From Eubacterium_U album (GTDB lineage: Bacteria; Bacillota; Clostridia; Lachnospirales; Lachnospiraceae): 64,000 nt of DNA. The stretch covers positions 124,001 to 188,000 of the forward strand of contig NZ_JAODBU010000006.1 in NCBI RefSeq assembly GCF_025336545.1, in the 5' to 3' direction. The notes below the pieces were generated by a model. The model did no database searches and was not told the DNA's origin. It was given only the letters and a program-made list of their open reading frames with translations. Position numbers and translations under genes: made by a program. Below are positions 1 to 9,683 of the stretch, in pieces (position 1 is the first letter of the stretch; each line of letters begins with the position of its first letter).

Positions 1-58
1 TTTTTCTGCGCATTTCAAATGCTTTTAGGAGTCACGGCAGGGTGAGAGGACAAAGAAA

Positions 59-727
59 ATGATTACTTTTGAAAATGTTACTAAGTCGTATGGTAATGGT
101 GCACCGGCGCTAAGTAACCTTAATATAGAAATTGAAGATGGAGAGTTTGTATTTGTTGTAGGAACAAGCGGTTCAGGCAAATCAACATTTATTAAATTAC
201 TTTTGAAGGAATTAGAACCGACAGAAGGAAAAATTATCGTAAACGATACTGAATTAAGAAAACTAAGATCAGGAAAGACTGCAAAATACAGAAGAAAAGT
301 AGGAGTTGTATTTCAGGATTTCCGTCTTTTGAAAGATAGAAATGTATATGAAAATATCGCATTTGCACAGAGAGTAATAGGTGTGTCCACAAGAGAAATA
401 AAGAAAAATGTTCCTAGAATGTTATCTTTAGTTGGGCTTTCTGAAAAATATAAGTCATTTCCAAATGAGTTATCAGGTGGTGAACAGCAGAGAGTTGCAC
501 TTGCAAGAGCGTTGGTAAATAAGCCGGCATTGTTGTTGGCAGATGAGCCAACCGGAAACCTGGATCCGGGAAATTCATGGGAAATCATGAAATTGTTGGA
601 TGAGATTAACAAACAGGGAACGACGGTAGTTGTAGTTACGCATAATATGGAAATAGTTGAGCGAATGCAAAAAAGAGTAATTACAATGAAAAAAGGAATA
701 AAGGTAAGCGACAGTAAGGTGGATTAA
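59..727 (+). CDS. ftsE: Cell division ATP-binding protein FtsE
   Basis: ATPase of the FtsEX complex, which sits at the division septum on the inner face of the membrane and switches peptidoglycan hydrolases on. The 222-residue protein has Walker A GTSGSGKS (about 35-42), the ABC signature LSGGEQQR (138-145) and Walker B LLLADEP (158-164), the normal full length for FtsE. A GAGAGGA ribosome site precedes the ATG. The ftsX gene starts two bases after the stop, and the next gene encodes an M23 hydrolase, the expected FtsEX partner. No oddities seen. Identification is by sequence motifs plus gene order. Confidence 0.96.
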   Translation: MITFENVTKSYGNGAPALSNLNIEIEDGEFVFVVGTSGSGKSTFIKLLLKELEPTEGKIIVNDTELRKLRSGKTAKYRRKVGVVFQDFRLLKDRNVYENIAFAQRVIGVSTREIKKNVPRMLSLVGLSEKYKSFPNELSGGEQQRVALARALVNKPALLLADEPTGNLDPGNSWEIMKLLDEINKQGTTVVVVTHNMEIVERMQKRVITMKKGIKVSDSKVD

Positions 728-729
728 AG

Positions 730-1638
730 ATGAAAATTAGAACAGCATTATATTGCCTTAAGCAAGGGCTTGTAAATATAAAGAGAAACAAATTATTTTC
801 ACTTGCTTCGATTAGTACAATAGCTGCCTGTGTATTTCTGATTGGTATGTTTTATACAATTGTAGTAAATTTCCAGTACATTGTAAAATCAGCAGAAGAC
901 CAGGTAGGAATTACTATATTTTTTAACGAAGGAATAGATCAGGCAGGAATTGATGCCATAGGGGCGCAGATAGCTGCAAATGATAAAGTGGCAAATTACA
1001 CATTTACTTCAGCAGAAGAAGCGTGGGATATTTTTAAAGTAGAATATTTTAAACAGAATGAAGATTTAGCAGAAGGATTTAAGGATGACAATCCGTTGGC
1101 AAATTCAGCATCTTATACAGTATATTTGAAAAATATAGAAGACCAGAAAAGCTTTTCAGATGAGATGTCTCAGGTAGAGGGTGTAAGAGCAGTAAATTAT
1201 TCAGAAGGAACAGTAAGCGCAATGACAAGCTTTGGAAGGCTTGTTGGATATGCATCTGTAGCTATAATTGTTGTATTGCTTGCTGTAGGTATTTTCCTTA
1301 TTAGTAATACGGTAATGATTGGTATTTCTGTTCGTAAGAAAGAAATAAAAGTAATGAAGTTAATTGGTGCTTCAAATATTTTTGTAAGAGCACCATTTAT
1401 CATAGAAGGTATAGTTATAGGTTTAGTAGGAGCAACAATTCCATTAGTACTTATTAAAGTGTTATATGAAAAGGTTGTCGAATTCGTAATGCAGCAGTTT
1501 AGCGCATTATCTTCTATAATTGTATTTTTACCACAGAGCACAATTTTTGCAGTATTGGTTCCTATGGGATTAGGAATCGGTGCAGGAATTGGATTTGTAG
1601 GAAGTATTTTATCAATTAGAAAGCACTTAAAGGTTTAA
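730..1638 (+). CDS. ftsX: Cell division protein FtsX
   Basis: Membrane subunit of FtsEX. The 302-residue protein has one membrane segment near residues 20-45, an extracellular domain of about 120 residues, and three further segments in the C-terminal half (about 170-200, 220-245, 270-295), the usual FtsX topology. The extracellular loop is thought, from the family, to touch the coiled-coil wall hydrolase, here encoded next. Translation is probably coupled to ftsE because only two bases separate them. The end of the gene runs into the repeated leader element described at 1640-1725. Confidence 0.95.
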   Translation: MKIRTALYCLKQGLVNIKRNKLFSLASISTIAACVFLIGMFYTIVVNFQYIVKSAEDQVGITIFFNEGIDQAGIDAIGAQIAANDKVANYTFTSAEEAWDIFKVEYFKQNEDLAEGFKDDNPLANSASYTVYLKNIEDQKSFSDEMSQVEGVRAVNYSEGTVSAMTSFGRLVGYASVAIIVVLLAVGIFLISNTVMIGISVRKKEIKVMKLIGASNIFVRAPFIIEGIVIGLVGATIPLVLIKVLYEKVVEFVMQQFSALSSIIVFLPQSTIFAVLVPMGLGIGAGIGFVGSILSIRKHLKV

Positions 1639-1639
1639 G

Positions 1640-1725
1640 GAGGAGGAAACAAAATGAACAAAGTTCATTTTCTATAAATGTTTCCGACGAATAGCCGCCG
1701 ACCGAAGGGAGGGGGCAACACATAT
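1640..1725 (+). promoter_or_regulatory. Conserved leader hairpin, copy A
   Basis: Between ftsX and the hydrolase gene lies a leader of about 85 bases closely matched by 10409-10490 upstream of guaA. It contains AGGAGG, then AAAATGAAC, loop AAA and GTTCATTTT, a perfect 9-bp hairpin that also includes an ATG reading MNKVHFL-stop. This is followed by TATAAATGTTT, CGA and TAGCC blocks shared with the other copy. In copy B the stem pair C-G becomes U-G, so pairing is kept. I do not recognise it as a known riboswitch. It may be a leader peptide, a translational control hairpin, or both. Confidence 0.5.
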
Positions 1726-1740
1726 ATGAGGAGAATGTTC

Positions 1741-3012
1741 ATGAAAAAAAGAAACAAGATATTGTGTGGATTTCTTGTCCTTAGCTTAATAATAGGAACG
1801 GCAGTGCCGTCTAGAGCTACAATTAAGGACGAAAAAGATAAATTAAATAATTTGCAGAATGAGCAGGAAGATGTTCAACAGCAGATTAATGGTTTGGAAA
1901 AATCAAAGGCTGACGCAAAAACATTTATTAATACAGTGGATTCTCAGGTTTCAGCTATTTCAAAACAAATGTATGACAACGAGAATGAACTTGATAAAAC
2001 TGAAAAGAAAATAAAGAAAAATGAGAAAAAATTAGAGAATGCTCAGACAAGCATAGAGAATCAGTATGCTGCGATGAAACTTAGAATACAGTTTATGTAT
2101 GAAAATGGCGATACACAGATGTTGGATTTGATTTTGTCATCAAAGAGTGTTGGCGATTTTCTTAATAAGGCAGAATACATATCAGAAATTTCATCATATG
2201 ACAGAAAAATGTTAAATAAAATGAAAGAGACAAAGCAGGAAATTGCTGATACTCAAGTTGCGTTAGAAGACAGTAAAACTAATTTAGAGAATTTGCAAAC
2301 AAAGCTTTCAAAACAAAAGAGCGATTTGCAGATATTGTCTGATGCAAAAGAAAAAGAAATGGAAGAATATAATAACCTGATTGCTGCAGGAAAGAAAAGC
2401 AAAGATAATATAGATGATGAAATCAGCAATCAGAAACAGGTTATTCAGGAAATGGAAAGCATTGAAAAGGCAAGAGAAGAGGCAGCAAGAAAAGCAGCAC
2501 TTGCAGCTCAGAATGCTAATAAAAGTACAGGACAGAGTTCTGCTTCAACAGGAGTAACTCAGACAAAACCAAATACTGACAGCAATGCAGGAAGTACACA
2601 AAATACCGTAAATTCTGCAACAGGATATATTTGGCCTTTGCCTGGATATAGCACAGTATCATCTGATTTTGGATACCGTTCAGATCCATTTACAGGCAAA
2701 CAGTCATATCATTCAGGTATAGACATACCGGCTCCGGCAGGAACAAGAATTGTGGCAGCCGCATCAGGACAGGTTGCGTGGGCAAACTATAGTACAACAG
2801 CAGGAAACTGGATTGGAATAGATCACGGCAATGGTGTATATACTGTATATATGCATTGTTCTGCATTAATTGTATCAGCAGGACAAAATGTAAGTGCGGG
2901 AGACGTTATAGGGCTTGTAGGAACAACAGGTTCGTCAACAGGAAATCATTTGCATTTTAGTGTACGATTAAATGGGGCATATGTAAGTCCTTGGAATTAC
3001 GTGAGCAAATAA
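1741..3012 (+). CDS. Murein hydrolase, coiled coil plus M23 (LytM) domain
   Basis: Predicted secreted peptidoglycan endopeptidase activated by FtsEX during division. From the ATG at 1741 it is 423 residues: a signal peptide (hydrophobic stretch ILCGFLVLSLIIG), a long charged coiled coil (about 25-265), a Ser/Thr/Gln-rich linker, and a C-terminal M23 domain with the metal ligands in HSGID and HLHF, so it looks catalytically competent. An in-frame ATG at 1726 is an alternative start. I chose 1741 because GAGGAG lies seven bases upstream. It resembles EnvC/PcsB-type proteins, but those of Gram-negatives have degenerate M23 domains and this one does not. Confidence 0.88.
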   Translation: MKKRNKILCGFLVLSLIIGTAVPSRATIKDEKDKLNNLQNEQEDVQQQINGLEKSKADAKTFINTVDSQVSAISKQMYDNENELDKTEKKIKKNEKKLENAQTSIENQYAAMKLRIQFMYENGDTQMLDLILSSKSVGDFLNKAEYISEISSYDRKMLNKMKETKQEIADTQVALEDSKTNLENLQTKLSKQKSDLQILSDAKEKEMEEYNNLIAAGKKSKDNIDDEISNQKQVIQEMESIEKAREEAARKAALAAQNANKSTGQSSASTGVTQTKPNTDSNAGSTQNTVNSATGYIWPLPGYSTVSSDFGYRSDPFTGKQSYHSGIDIPAPAGTRIVAAASGQVAWANYSTTAGNWIGIDHGNGVYTVYMHCSALIVSAGQNVSAGDVIGLVGTTGSSTGNHLHFSVRLNGAYVSPWNYVSK

Positions 3013-3020
3013 AGAAAACG

Positions 3021-3058
3021 AAGGCACACTACTAAGATAAAATAGTGGGTGCCTTTGT
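3021..3058 (+). terminator. Intrinsic terminator after the hydrolase gene
   Basis: AGGCACACTA pairs with TAGTGGGTGCCT across a short A-rich loop and is followed by TTTGTTCT. It separates the ftsEX-hydrolase unit from ctpA. Confidence 0.7.
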
Positions 3059-3111
3059 TCTGTTATATACGGCAAAAATATAAATAACTATTATAAGGAG
3101 ACATATAAATC

Positions 3112-4287
3112 ATGAAAAAGAAGAAAGCTGCTAAAATAATAGGCGTAATTTTGGTTGTTGTGTTTGTATTTGGAGGTGGATTTGCAGCAGGTACAATTTC
3201 AACAATAATTAAGACAAATAGCTCAGATAACATTGCATCACAAGTACAGACAAAGATGAATTATCTAAATAAATTGATTGATGATTATTATTTGGATTAC
3301 AATGACAATAAGAATGATGAAAAAATAAAAGACAGTATTTATAAAGGTCTTTTAAATGGATTAGATGATCCATATTCTGTGTATTATACAAAAGAAGAAT
3401 ATCAGTCATTGCTTGAAAGTACTAGCGGAAGCTACTGTGGAATAGGTGTTGTTGTTAGCCAGAATAATGATACGGGAGTAATTACTGCAGTTAGAGTATT
3501 TGACGGAGCACCTGGAGATAAAGCGGGTGTTAAAGCTAAGGATATTATATATAAAGTAGAAGATGAAGAAGTAACCGGTGAAGATTTAAGCTCCGTTGTT
3601 GCAAAGATGAAAGGAGATAAAGGAACTAAGGTTAAAGTCACAGTATATCGTCCATCTACATCAAAGTACATTGATATGGAAATTGAAAGAGATGAAGTTA
3701 ATGTTCCTACAATAGAAACAAAAATGCTTGATAATAATATAGGATACATGCAGATAACAGAATTTGATGAGGTTACATACAATCAGTTTAAAGAGGGCTT
3801 GGAAAGTTTAAAGAAGCAGGGAATGAAGTCTATTATTTTTGATGTTAGAGATAATCCGGGTGGAATGTATAAAACTGTAGTAAATATGTTAGATGATATT
3901 TTGCCTGAGGGAGTTTTGGTGTACACTGAGGATAAAGATGGCAATAAAGAGGAACAAAAATCTGATGCAAATTGCCTTGATATGCCTATGGTTGTTTTAC
4001 AGAATGAAAACAGTGCCAGTGCAGCAGAGATTTTTGCAGGGGCAATTAAAGATTTTAAGGCAGGTACAATAATAGGATATACATCATTTGGAAAAGGAAT
4101 TGTACAGACAATAATGCCATTATCTGACGGTTCGGCAATAAAACTTACGATACAGAGATATTTTACACCAAGTGGAGTTAATATTCAGGGAACAGGCATT
4201 GAACCGGATATTAAAGTAGAAGAAAATTCTGAGACAGAAAGAGATGACCAGTTACAAAAAGCAATAGATACATTGTCAGAAGAATAA
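3112..4287 (+). CDS. ctpA: Carboxy-terminal processing protease (S41 family)
   Basis: Membrane-anchored serine protease acting outside the cytoplasmic membrane. The 391-residue protein has an N-terminal membrane anchor (about 7-30), a PDZ domain (about 105-185) and an S41 catalytic domain. The nucleophile Ser lies in NSASAAEIF (about residue 303) and the general base Lys in SFGKGIVQT (about 328). Family members process or degrade wall hydrolases and secreted proteins, which fits its place beside the FtsEX-hydrolase genes; that link is inference. RBS AAGGAGA precedes the ATG. Confidence 0.92.
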   Translation: MKKKKAAKIIGVILVVVFVFGGGFAAGTISTIIKTNSSDNIASQVQTKMNYLNKLIDDYYLDYNDNKNDEKIKDSIYKGLLNGLDDPYSVYYTKEEYQSLLESTSGSYCGIGVVVSQNNDTGVITAVRVFDGAPGDKAGVKAKDIIYKVEDEEVTGEDLSSVVAKMKGDKGTKVKVTVYRPSTSKYIDMEIERDEVNVPTIETKMLDNNIGYMQITEFDEVTYNQFKEGLESLKKQGMKSIIFDVRDNPGGMYKTVVNMLDDILPEGVLVYTEDKDGNKEEQKSDANCLDMPMVVLQNENSASAAEIFAGAIKDFKAGTIIGYTSFGKGIVQTIMPLSDGSAIKLTIQRYFTPSGVNIQGTGIEPDIKVEENSETERDDQLQKAIDTLSEE

Positions 4288-4302
4288 AAAATTGTTAAAA
4301 GC

Positions 4303-4342
4303 GTACAGAACAAAAGTTCGATTTTGTTCTGTACTTTTTTTT
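4303..4342 (+). terminator. Intrinsic terminator of ctpA
   Basis: Perfect 13-bp stem (GTACAGAACAAAA with TTTTGTTCTGTAC), six-base loop, then eight T residues. Confidence 0.93.
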
Positions 4343-4411
4343 GCCTGAATGATATACTAATCAGGTAGCAATACTAAGAAGATATCGAATAGAGTAAAAG
4401 TTTTATAATGA

Positions 4412-4556
4412 AATAATATGATGCTAGGGCGAAAGCCTCTATTTGTGAGCAAATAATGCTATTTATCAACTCTTTATAAAATTCGTTTGCAGGGCGACCC
4501 CTATTTGTGGGCAAACTCATGTGGACTTAGACCTTTTGACTCTGGCATCACATAAA
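4412..4556 (+). ncRNA. Compact structured RNA element upstream of uvrB
   Basis: A closed RNA-like fold is visible. TGATGC (4419-4424) pairs with GCATCA (4545-4550) as an outer stem. Inside are GGC-GAAA-GCC with a GNRA loop, ATTTG/CAAAT, and GTTTGC/GCAAAC. Two internal modules resemble each other: GGGCGA followed by CTATTTGTG and GCAAA occurs at about 4428 and again at about 4493. It lies about 30 bases before the uvrB ATG, after the ctpA terminator. It could be a cis leader or an independent RNA such as the raiA motif of Firmicutes; I cannot confirm that family from memory. Confidence 0.5.
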
Positions 4557-4586
4557 ATAAGGGGATAAATATAACAGAGGTATTTT

Positions 4587-6563
4587 ATGGATCATTTTGA
4601 ATTAGTATCAGAATTTAAGCCGACAGGGGATCAGCCCCAGGCAATAGAAGAATTAGTTGAAGGATTTAAAAAAGGTAATCAGTGTGAAACCTTATTAGGT
4701 GTAACAGGTTCAGGTAAGACATTTACAATGGCGAATGTTATACAACAACTTAATAAACCAACGCTGATTATTGCTCATAACAAGACTTTGGCAGCTCAGT
4801 TATATGGTGAATTTAAAGAATTTTTTCCAAATAACGCAGTGGAATATTTTGTCTCCTATTATGATTATTATCAGCCGGAGGCGTATGTGCCAAGTACAGA
4901 TACTTATATAGAAAAAGATTCGGCAATAAATGATGAAATAGATAAATTAAGACATTCGGCAACAATGGCTTTGATGGAAAGAAAAGACGTTATTATTATT
5001 TCGTCAGTTTCCTGTATTTATGGCTTAGGAGATCCGATTGATTATAAGAATATGGTTGTTTCCCTAAGACCGGGAATGATTAAGGATAGGGATGAAGTAA
5101 TAAGAAAATTAATAGAGATACAATATGATCGCAACGATATGGATTTTAAGCGTGGTACTTTTCGCGTAAGAGGAGATGTTGTTGAGGTATTTCCGGCTTC
5201 ATATGGCGACACGGCAGTCCGTATAGAATTTTTTGGAGATGAGGTGGACAGGATAACGGAAATTGATACATTAACAGGTGAAGTTAAGAACAGACTGGAA
5301 CATGTGGCAATTTTCCCTAATTCTCATTATGTTATTCCACCTGAAAAGATGGAAGGTGCGATTGCGGCAATTGAGAAGGAACTGGCACAACAGGTAGCTT
5401 ATTTTAAGAGTGAGGATAAGCTGATTGAAGCACAAAGAATCGCCGAGCGTACTAATTTTGATATGGAAATGCTTAGGGAAACCGGAATTTGCTCAGGCAT
5501 AGAGAATTATTCAAGACATATGGCAGGATTAGAGCCGGGTGCGACACCTCATACATTAATGGAATATTTTGGAGATGATTTTCTAATAATAGTAGACGAA
5601 TCGCATATTACAGTTCCACAGATTAGAGGAATGTATGCAGGCGACCAGTCAAGAAAGACAACACTGGTGGATTATGGATTCAGACTTCCATCAGCAAAAG
5701 ATAACAGACCACTTAATTTTGATGAATTTGAAAGCATGATTGATCAGATTATGTTTGTTTCGGCAACACCGGGAGAATACGAGAGCCAGCATGAGTTATT
5801 AAGAGCACAACAGGTTATCAGACCTACAGGTCTTTTGGATCCTGAGGTTGAAGTGAGACCGGTTGCAGGGCAGATAGATGATTTAATTTCTGAAATTAAT
5901 AAAGAAGTAGAAAAGAAGAATAAAATATTAGTTACTACTTTGACTAAGAGGATGGCAGAGGATTTGACTGACTATATGAAGGAAGTTGGAATCAGGGTTA
6001 AATACCTTCATTCGGACATAGATACATTGGAGCGAGCAGAAATTATAAGAAATATGAGACTTGACCAATTTGATGTACTTGTAGGAATTAACCTTTTAAG
6101 GGAAGGTCTTGATATTCCGGAAATTGCATTGGTAGCAATATTAGATGCAGATAAGGAAGGCTTTTTAAGATCGGAGACATCGCTTATCCAGACGATAGGA
6201 CGTGCCGCAAGAAATGCTGAGGGTCATGTAATCATGTATGCGGACAAGATTACTGATTCAATGAGAGTTGCCATAGATGAGACAAATCGTCGTAGAGATA
6301 TACAGATGAAGTACAATAAGGAGCATGGAATTACGCCAAAAACTATTATTAAAGCAGTGCGTGACCTTATTAGTATTTCAAAAGAAGTGGACAAGAAGAT
6401 TAATGATATTGAGAAAGATCCGGAATCAATGGATCCAAAGGAAATTTGCAAATTGATAGATAAGCTGACAAAGAAAATGCAGAAGGCAGCAGCTGATTTT
6501 GATTTTGAGTCAGCAATAGAATTTAGAGATAAGATAGCAGATTTGCGAAAATATTTGAATTAA
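4587..6563 (+). CDS. uvrB: Excinuclease ABC subunit B
   Basis: Damage-verifying helicase-like subunit of nucleotide excision repair; it receives DNA lesions from UvrA and recruits UvrC. The 658-residue protein has Walker A GVTGSGKT (about 39-46), the beta-hairpin region with YYDYYQPEAY, the DESH Walker B box, helicase motif VI with QTIGRAARN, and the C-terminal UVR motif (FESAIEFRDKIADLR) that binds UvrC. Length and domain order are normal. uvrA follows on the same strand. The structured RNA element just upstream is the only unusual feature. Confidence 0.98.
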   Translation: MDHFELVSEFKPTGDQPQAIEELVEGFKKGNQCETLLGVTGSGKTFTMANVIQQLNKPTLIIAHNKTLAAQLYGEFKEFFPNNAVEYFVSYYDYYQPEAYVPSTDTYIEKDSAINDEIDKLRHSATMALMERKDVIIISSVSCIYGLGDPIDYKNMVVSLRPGMIKDRDEVIRKLIEIQYDRNDMDFKRGTFRVRGDVVEVFPASYGDTAVRIEFFGDEVDRITEIDTLTGEVKNRLEHVAIFPNSHYVIPPEKMEGAIAAIEKELAQQVAYFKSEDKLIEAQRIAERTNFDMEMLRETGICSGIENYSRHMAGLEPGATPHTLMEYFGDDFLIIVDESHITVPQIRGMYAGDQSRKTTLVDYGFRLPSAKDNRPLNFDEFESMIDQIMFVSATPGEYESQHELLRAQQVIRPTGLLDPEVEVRPVAGQIDDLISEINKEVEKKNKILVTTLTKRMAEDLTDYMKEVGIRVKYLHSDIDTLERAEIIRNMRLDQFDVLVGINLLREGLDIPEIALVAILDADKEGFLRSETSLIQTIGRAARNAEGHVIMYADKITDSMRVAIDETNRRRDIQMKYNKEHGITPKTIIKAVRDLISISKEVDKKINDIEKDPESMDPKEICKLIDKLTKKMQKAAADFDFESAIEFRDKIADLRKYLN

Positions 6564-6691
6564 ACAGATTTGAATATAGGCATAGTGTAAGAGGTTTGAG
6601 AGAAAATATAATTATAATAATTGTAGTGAATTTACAGCTTGTTATTTTTAATTAATATTCAGAACACCCTGCATGTAGAGAGGACAGACAA

Positions 6692-9532
6692 TTGGATAAT
6701 AAAAAATATATAAAAATCAGAGGTGCAGCAGAGCACAATTTAAAAAATATAGATATAGATATTCCAAGAGATGAATTTGTCGTATTGACAGGTCTTAGTG
6801 GCTCAGGTAAATCGTCTCTTGCATTTGATACAATTTATGCTGAGGGGCAGAGAAGATATATGGAATCATTATCTTCTTATGCAAGACAATTCCTAGGACA
6901 GATGGAAAAACCACAGGTAGAAAGTTTAGAAGGACTTCCTCCGGCAATTTCAATAGACCAGAAGTCAACAAATAGAAATCCACGTTCTACAGTTGGAACT
7001 GTTACGGAAATATATGACTATTTAAGACTTTTATTTGCGAGAGCAGGTATTCCGCATTGCCCGAAATGTGGCCGCGAAATAAAAAAACAGACTGTTGATG
7101 AAATGGTGGATAAGATAATGGCACTTCCTGAAAGAACAAAGATTCAGGTTCTTGCACCGGTTGTTAGAGGAAGAAAAGGACGCCATGAAAAAGTGCTTGA
7201 AGGAGCGAAAAGAAGTGGATATGTACGTGTTCGTGTAGATGGAAATATGTACGAACTAACAGAAGACATAACATTAGATAAGAATATAAAGCATAATATT
7301 GAAATAGTTGTAGATAGACTTGCAATTAGAGAAGGAATGGAAAAGAGACTTAATGACTCTATTGATAATGCACTTAAATTAGCAGATGGTTTAATGATTA
7401 TCGATGTAATTGATGGAGAACCAATGACATTTAGTCAGCATTTTTCATGCCCGGATTGTGGAATTAGTATTGATGAAATTCAGCCGAGAAGTTTTTCGTT
7501 TAATAATCCGTTTGGTGCGTGTCCTGATTGTTATGGATTAGGATATAAGATGGAGTTTGATGAGGATTTAATGATTCCTGACAAAAGTTTAAGTATTAAT
7601 CAGGGAGCGATAGTTGTTCTTGGGTGGCAGAGTGCAAATGATGGTAAGAGCTTTGCAAATGCCATTCTTAAGGCTTTAGGTATAAAATATAATTTTGATT
7701 TAGATACACCGTTTGAAGACTATCCACAGGAAATTCATGATATTTTGATATATGGAACAAATGGAGTTTCCGTGCCTGTTCATTATAGAGGACAGCGTGG
7801 AGAAGGAGTTTATGATATTGCATTTGAGGGGCTTATAAGAAATGTTGAAAGGCGATATAGAGAAACAAGTGCAGAATCAACAAAGGCAGAATATGAGACA
7901 TACATGAGAATTACACCGTGTAAGAATTGTGGCGGACAAAGATTAAAAAAAGAATCGCTTGCTGTAACAATTGCAGATAAGAATATTTATGAGATGACAG
8001 AAATGCCTGTTAGGGATTTAAGAGAGTTTTTGGAAAATGTTGAACTGTCAGAAATGCAACATAAAATCGGCGATGAAATTCTTAAAGAAATAAAGGGAAG
8101 ACTCAAGTTTTTGGTTGATGTAGGATTGGACTATTTAAGTCTTTCAAGAGCAACGGGAACATTATCCGGTGGAGAAGCTCAGAGAATACGTCTTGCAACC
8201 CAGATAGGGTCAGGGCTTGTTGGAGTCGCTTATATATTAGACGAACCAAGTATAGGTCTTCATCAGAATGACAATGATAAGTTACTTGCAACACTTAAAC
8301 ATTTGCGTGATTTGGGTAATTCATTGATAGTAGTTGAGCATGACGAAGATACAATGAGAGCAGCAGATTTCATAGTAGATATAGGTCCGGGAGCAGGAGC
8401 CCACGGAGGTGAAGTTATAGCTACCGGAACGGCTGAAGATATTATGAAGAATCCAAACTCAATTACAGGAAAATACTTAAGTGGTGAAATAAAGATTCCT
8501 GTTCCAAAAACAAGAAGAAAACCGACAGGTTGGCTTAAAATCGTTGGAGCAAAGGAAAATAATTTAAAAAATATAAATGTAAAAATTCCTACAGGAGTGC
8601 TTACATGTGTAACAGGTGTTTCAGGTTCAGGTAAGAGTTCACTTGTAAATGAAATTTTATATAAATCTCTTGCAAAACAGTTAAACAGAGCAAGATATAT
8701 TCCCGGAAAGCATAAGACAATAGAGGGAGTAGAGCAGTTAGATAAAATTATTGATATTGATCAGTCTCCAATAGGAAGAACTCCACGTTCTAATCCGGCA
8801 ACTTATACAGGGGTATTTGACACTATTAGAGATTTATTTGCAAATACAATGGATGCTAAGGAGCGAGGTTACAAGAAAGGTCGTTTTAGTTTTAATGTTA
8901 AAGGCGGCCGTTGTGAAGCTTGTTCAGGTGATGGTATTTTAAAGGTAGAAATGCATTTTCTTCCGGATGTTTATGTGCCATGTGAAGTATGTGGTGGAAA
9001 GAGATATAATCGTGAAACATTAGAGGTTAAGTATAAAGGAAAGAGCATATACGATGTACTTGATATGACAGTTGAGGAGGCATTGGACTTTTTCAAAAAT
9101 GTACCAAAAATTCATAACAAGATACAGACTTTATACGATGTTGGATTGTCATACATTAAATTAGGACAGCCATCAACTACATTATCCGGTGGAGAAGCTC
9201 AGAGAATTAAACTTGCTACAGAATTAAGTAAAAGAAGTACGGGAAGAACAATTTATGTACTTGATGAACCTACAACAGGACTTCATTTTGCAGATGTACA
9301 CAAGTTAGTAGAAATTCTACAAAGGCTTGCAGCCGAAGGAAACACGGTAGTTGTAATAGAGCATAATCTTGATGTTATTAAAACCGCAGATTATATTATT
9401 GACATGGGTCCTGATGGAGGAGACAGAGGTGGAACTGTTGTAGTTTCGGGAACTCCTGAGGAGGTAGCAAAACACCCTACATCTTATACTGCAAAATACG
9501 TAAAACAGTATTTGGAAAAAGACAAAAAATAA
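6692..9532 (+). CDS. uvrA: Excinuclease ABC subunit A
   Basis: DNA damage sensor ATPase of nucleotide excision repair. The 946-residue protein has two ABC modules, each with Walker A GxSGSGKSS (near residues 36 and 645) and signature LSGGEAQR. It also has zinc-binding cysteine pairs CPKCG, CPDCG/CPDCYG and CEACSGDG/CEVCGG. The best start is TTG at 6692, since GAGAGGA lies eight bases upstream and the protein begins at the usual KxIxIRGAxxHNL block. The gap to uvrB (128 bp) shows no strong terminator, so cotranscription is possible. Confidence 0.98.
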   Translation: MDNKKYIKIRGAAEHNLKNIDIDIPRDEFVVLTGLSGSGKSSLAFDTIYAEGQRRYMESLSSYARQFLGQMEKPQVESLEGLPPAISIDQKSTNRNPRSTVGTVTEIYDYLRLLFARAGIPHCPKCGREIKKQTVDEMVDKIMALPERTKIQVLAPVVRGRKGRHEKVLEGAKRSGYVRVRVDGNMYELTEDITLDKNIKHNIEIVVDRLAIREGMEKRLNDSIDNALKLADGLMIIDVIDGEPMTFSQHFSCPDCGISIDEIQPRSFSFNNPFGACPDCYGLGYKMEFDEDLMIPDKSLSINQGAIVVLGWQSANDGKSFANAILKALGIKYNFDLDTPFEDYPQEIHDILIYGTNGVSVPVHYRGQRGEGVYDIAFEGLIRNVERRYRETSAESTKAEYETYMRITPCKNCGGQRLKKESLAVTIADKNIYEMTEMPVRDLREFLENVELSEMQHKIGDEILKEIKGRLKFLVDVGLDYLSLSRATGTLSGGEAQRIRLATQIGSGLVGVAYILDEPSIGLHQNDNDKLLATLKHLRDLGNSLIVVEHDEDTMRAADFIVDIGPGAGAHGGEVIATGTAEDIMKNPNSITGKYLSGEIKIPVPKTRRKPTGWLKIVGAKENNLKNINVKIPTGVLTCVTGVSGSGKSSLVNEILYKSLAKQLNRARYIPGKHKTIEGVEQLDKIIDIDQSPIGRTPRSNPATYTGVFDTIRDLFANTMDAKERGYKKGRFSFNVKGGRCEACSGDGILKVEMHFLPDVYVPCEVCGGKRYNRETLEVKYKGKSIYDVLDMTVEEALDFFKNVPKIHNKIQTLYDVGLSYIKLGQPSTTLSGGEAQRIKLATELSKRSTGRTIYVLDEPTTGLHFADVHKLVEILQRLAAEGNTVVVIEHNLDVIKTADYIIDMGPDGGDRGGTVVVSGTPEEVAKHPTSYTAKYVKQYLEKDKK

Positions 9533-9648
9533 TAAAGTTGACATTTTAAAATATTGTGTATTTTTCATAAAAAACAGGAAAATAAAAAGGATTTAAAAAG
9601 GCCAAAAACAGCAATGGTTACAAAGATTAAAAACATGTTTTTAAACCC

Positions 9649-9677
9649 TTTAAAACTGCATAAAAATGTGCTAGATT
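9649..9677 (+). promoter_or_regulatory. Candidate promoter for the uvrA-guaA intergenic RNA
   Basis: TTTAAA (9649-9654) and TAGATT (9672-9677) are 17 bp apart, and TG stands one base upstream of the -10 (an extended -10). Transcription would start near 9684. Confidence 0.4.
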
Positions 9678-9683
9678 ATAGTT

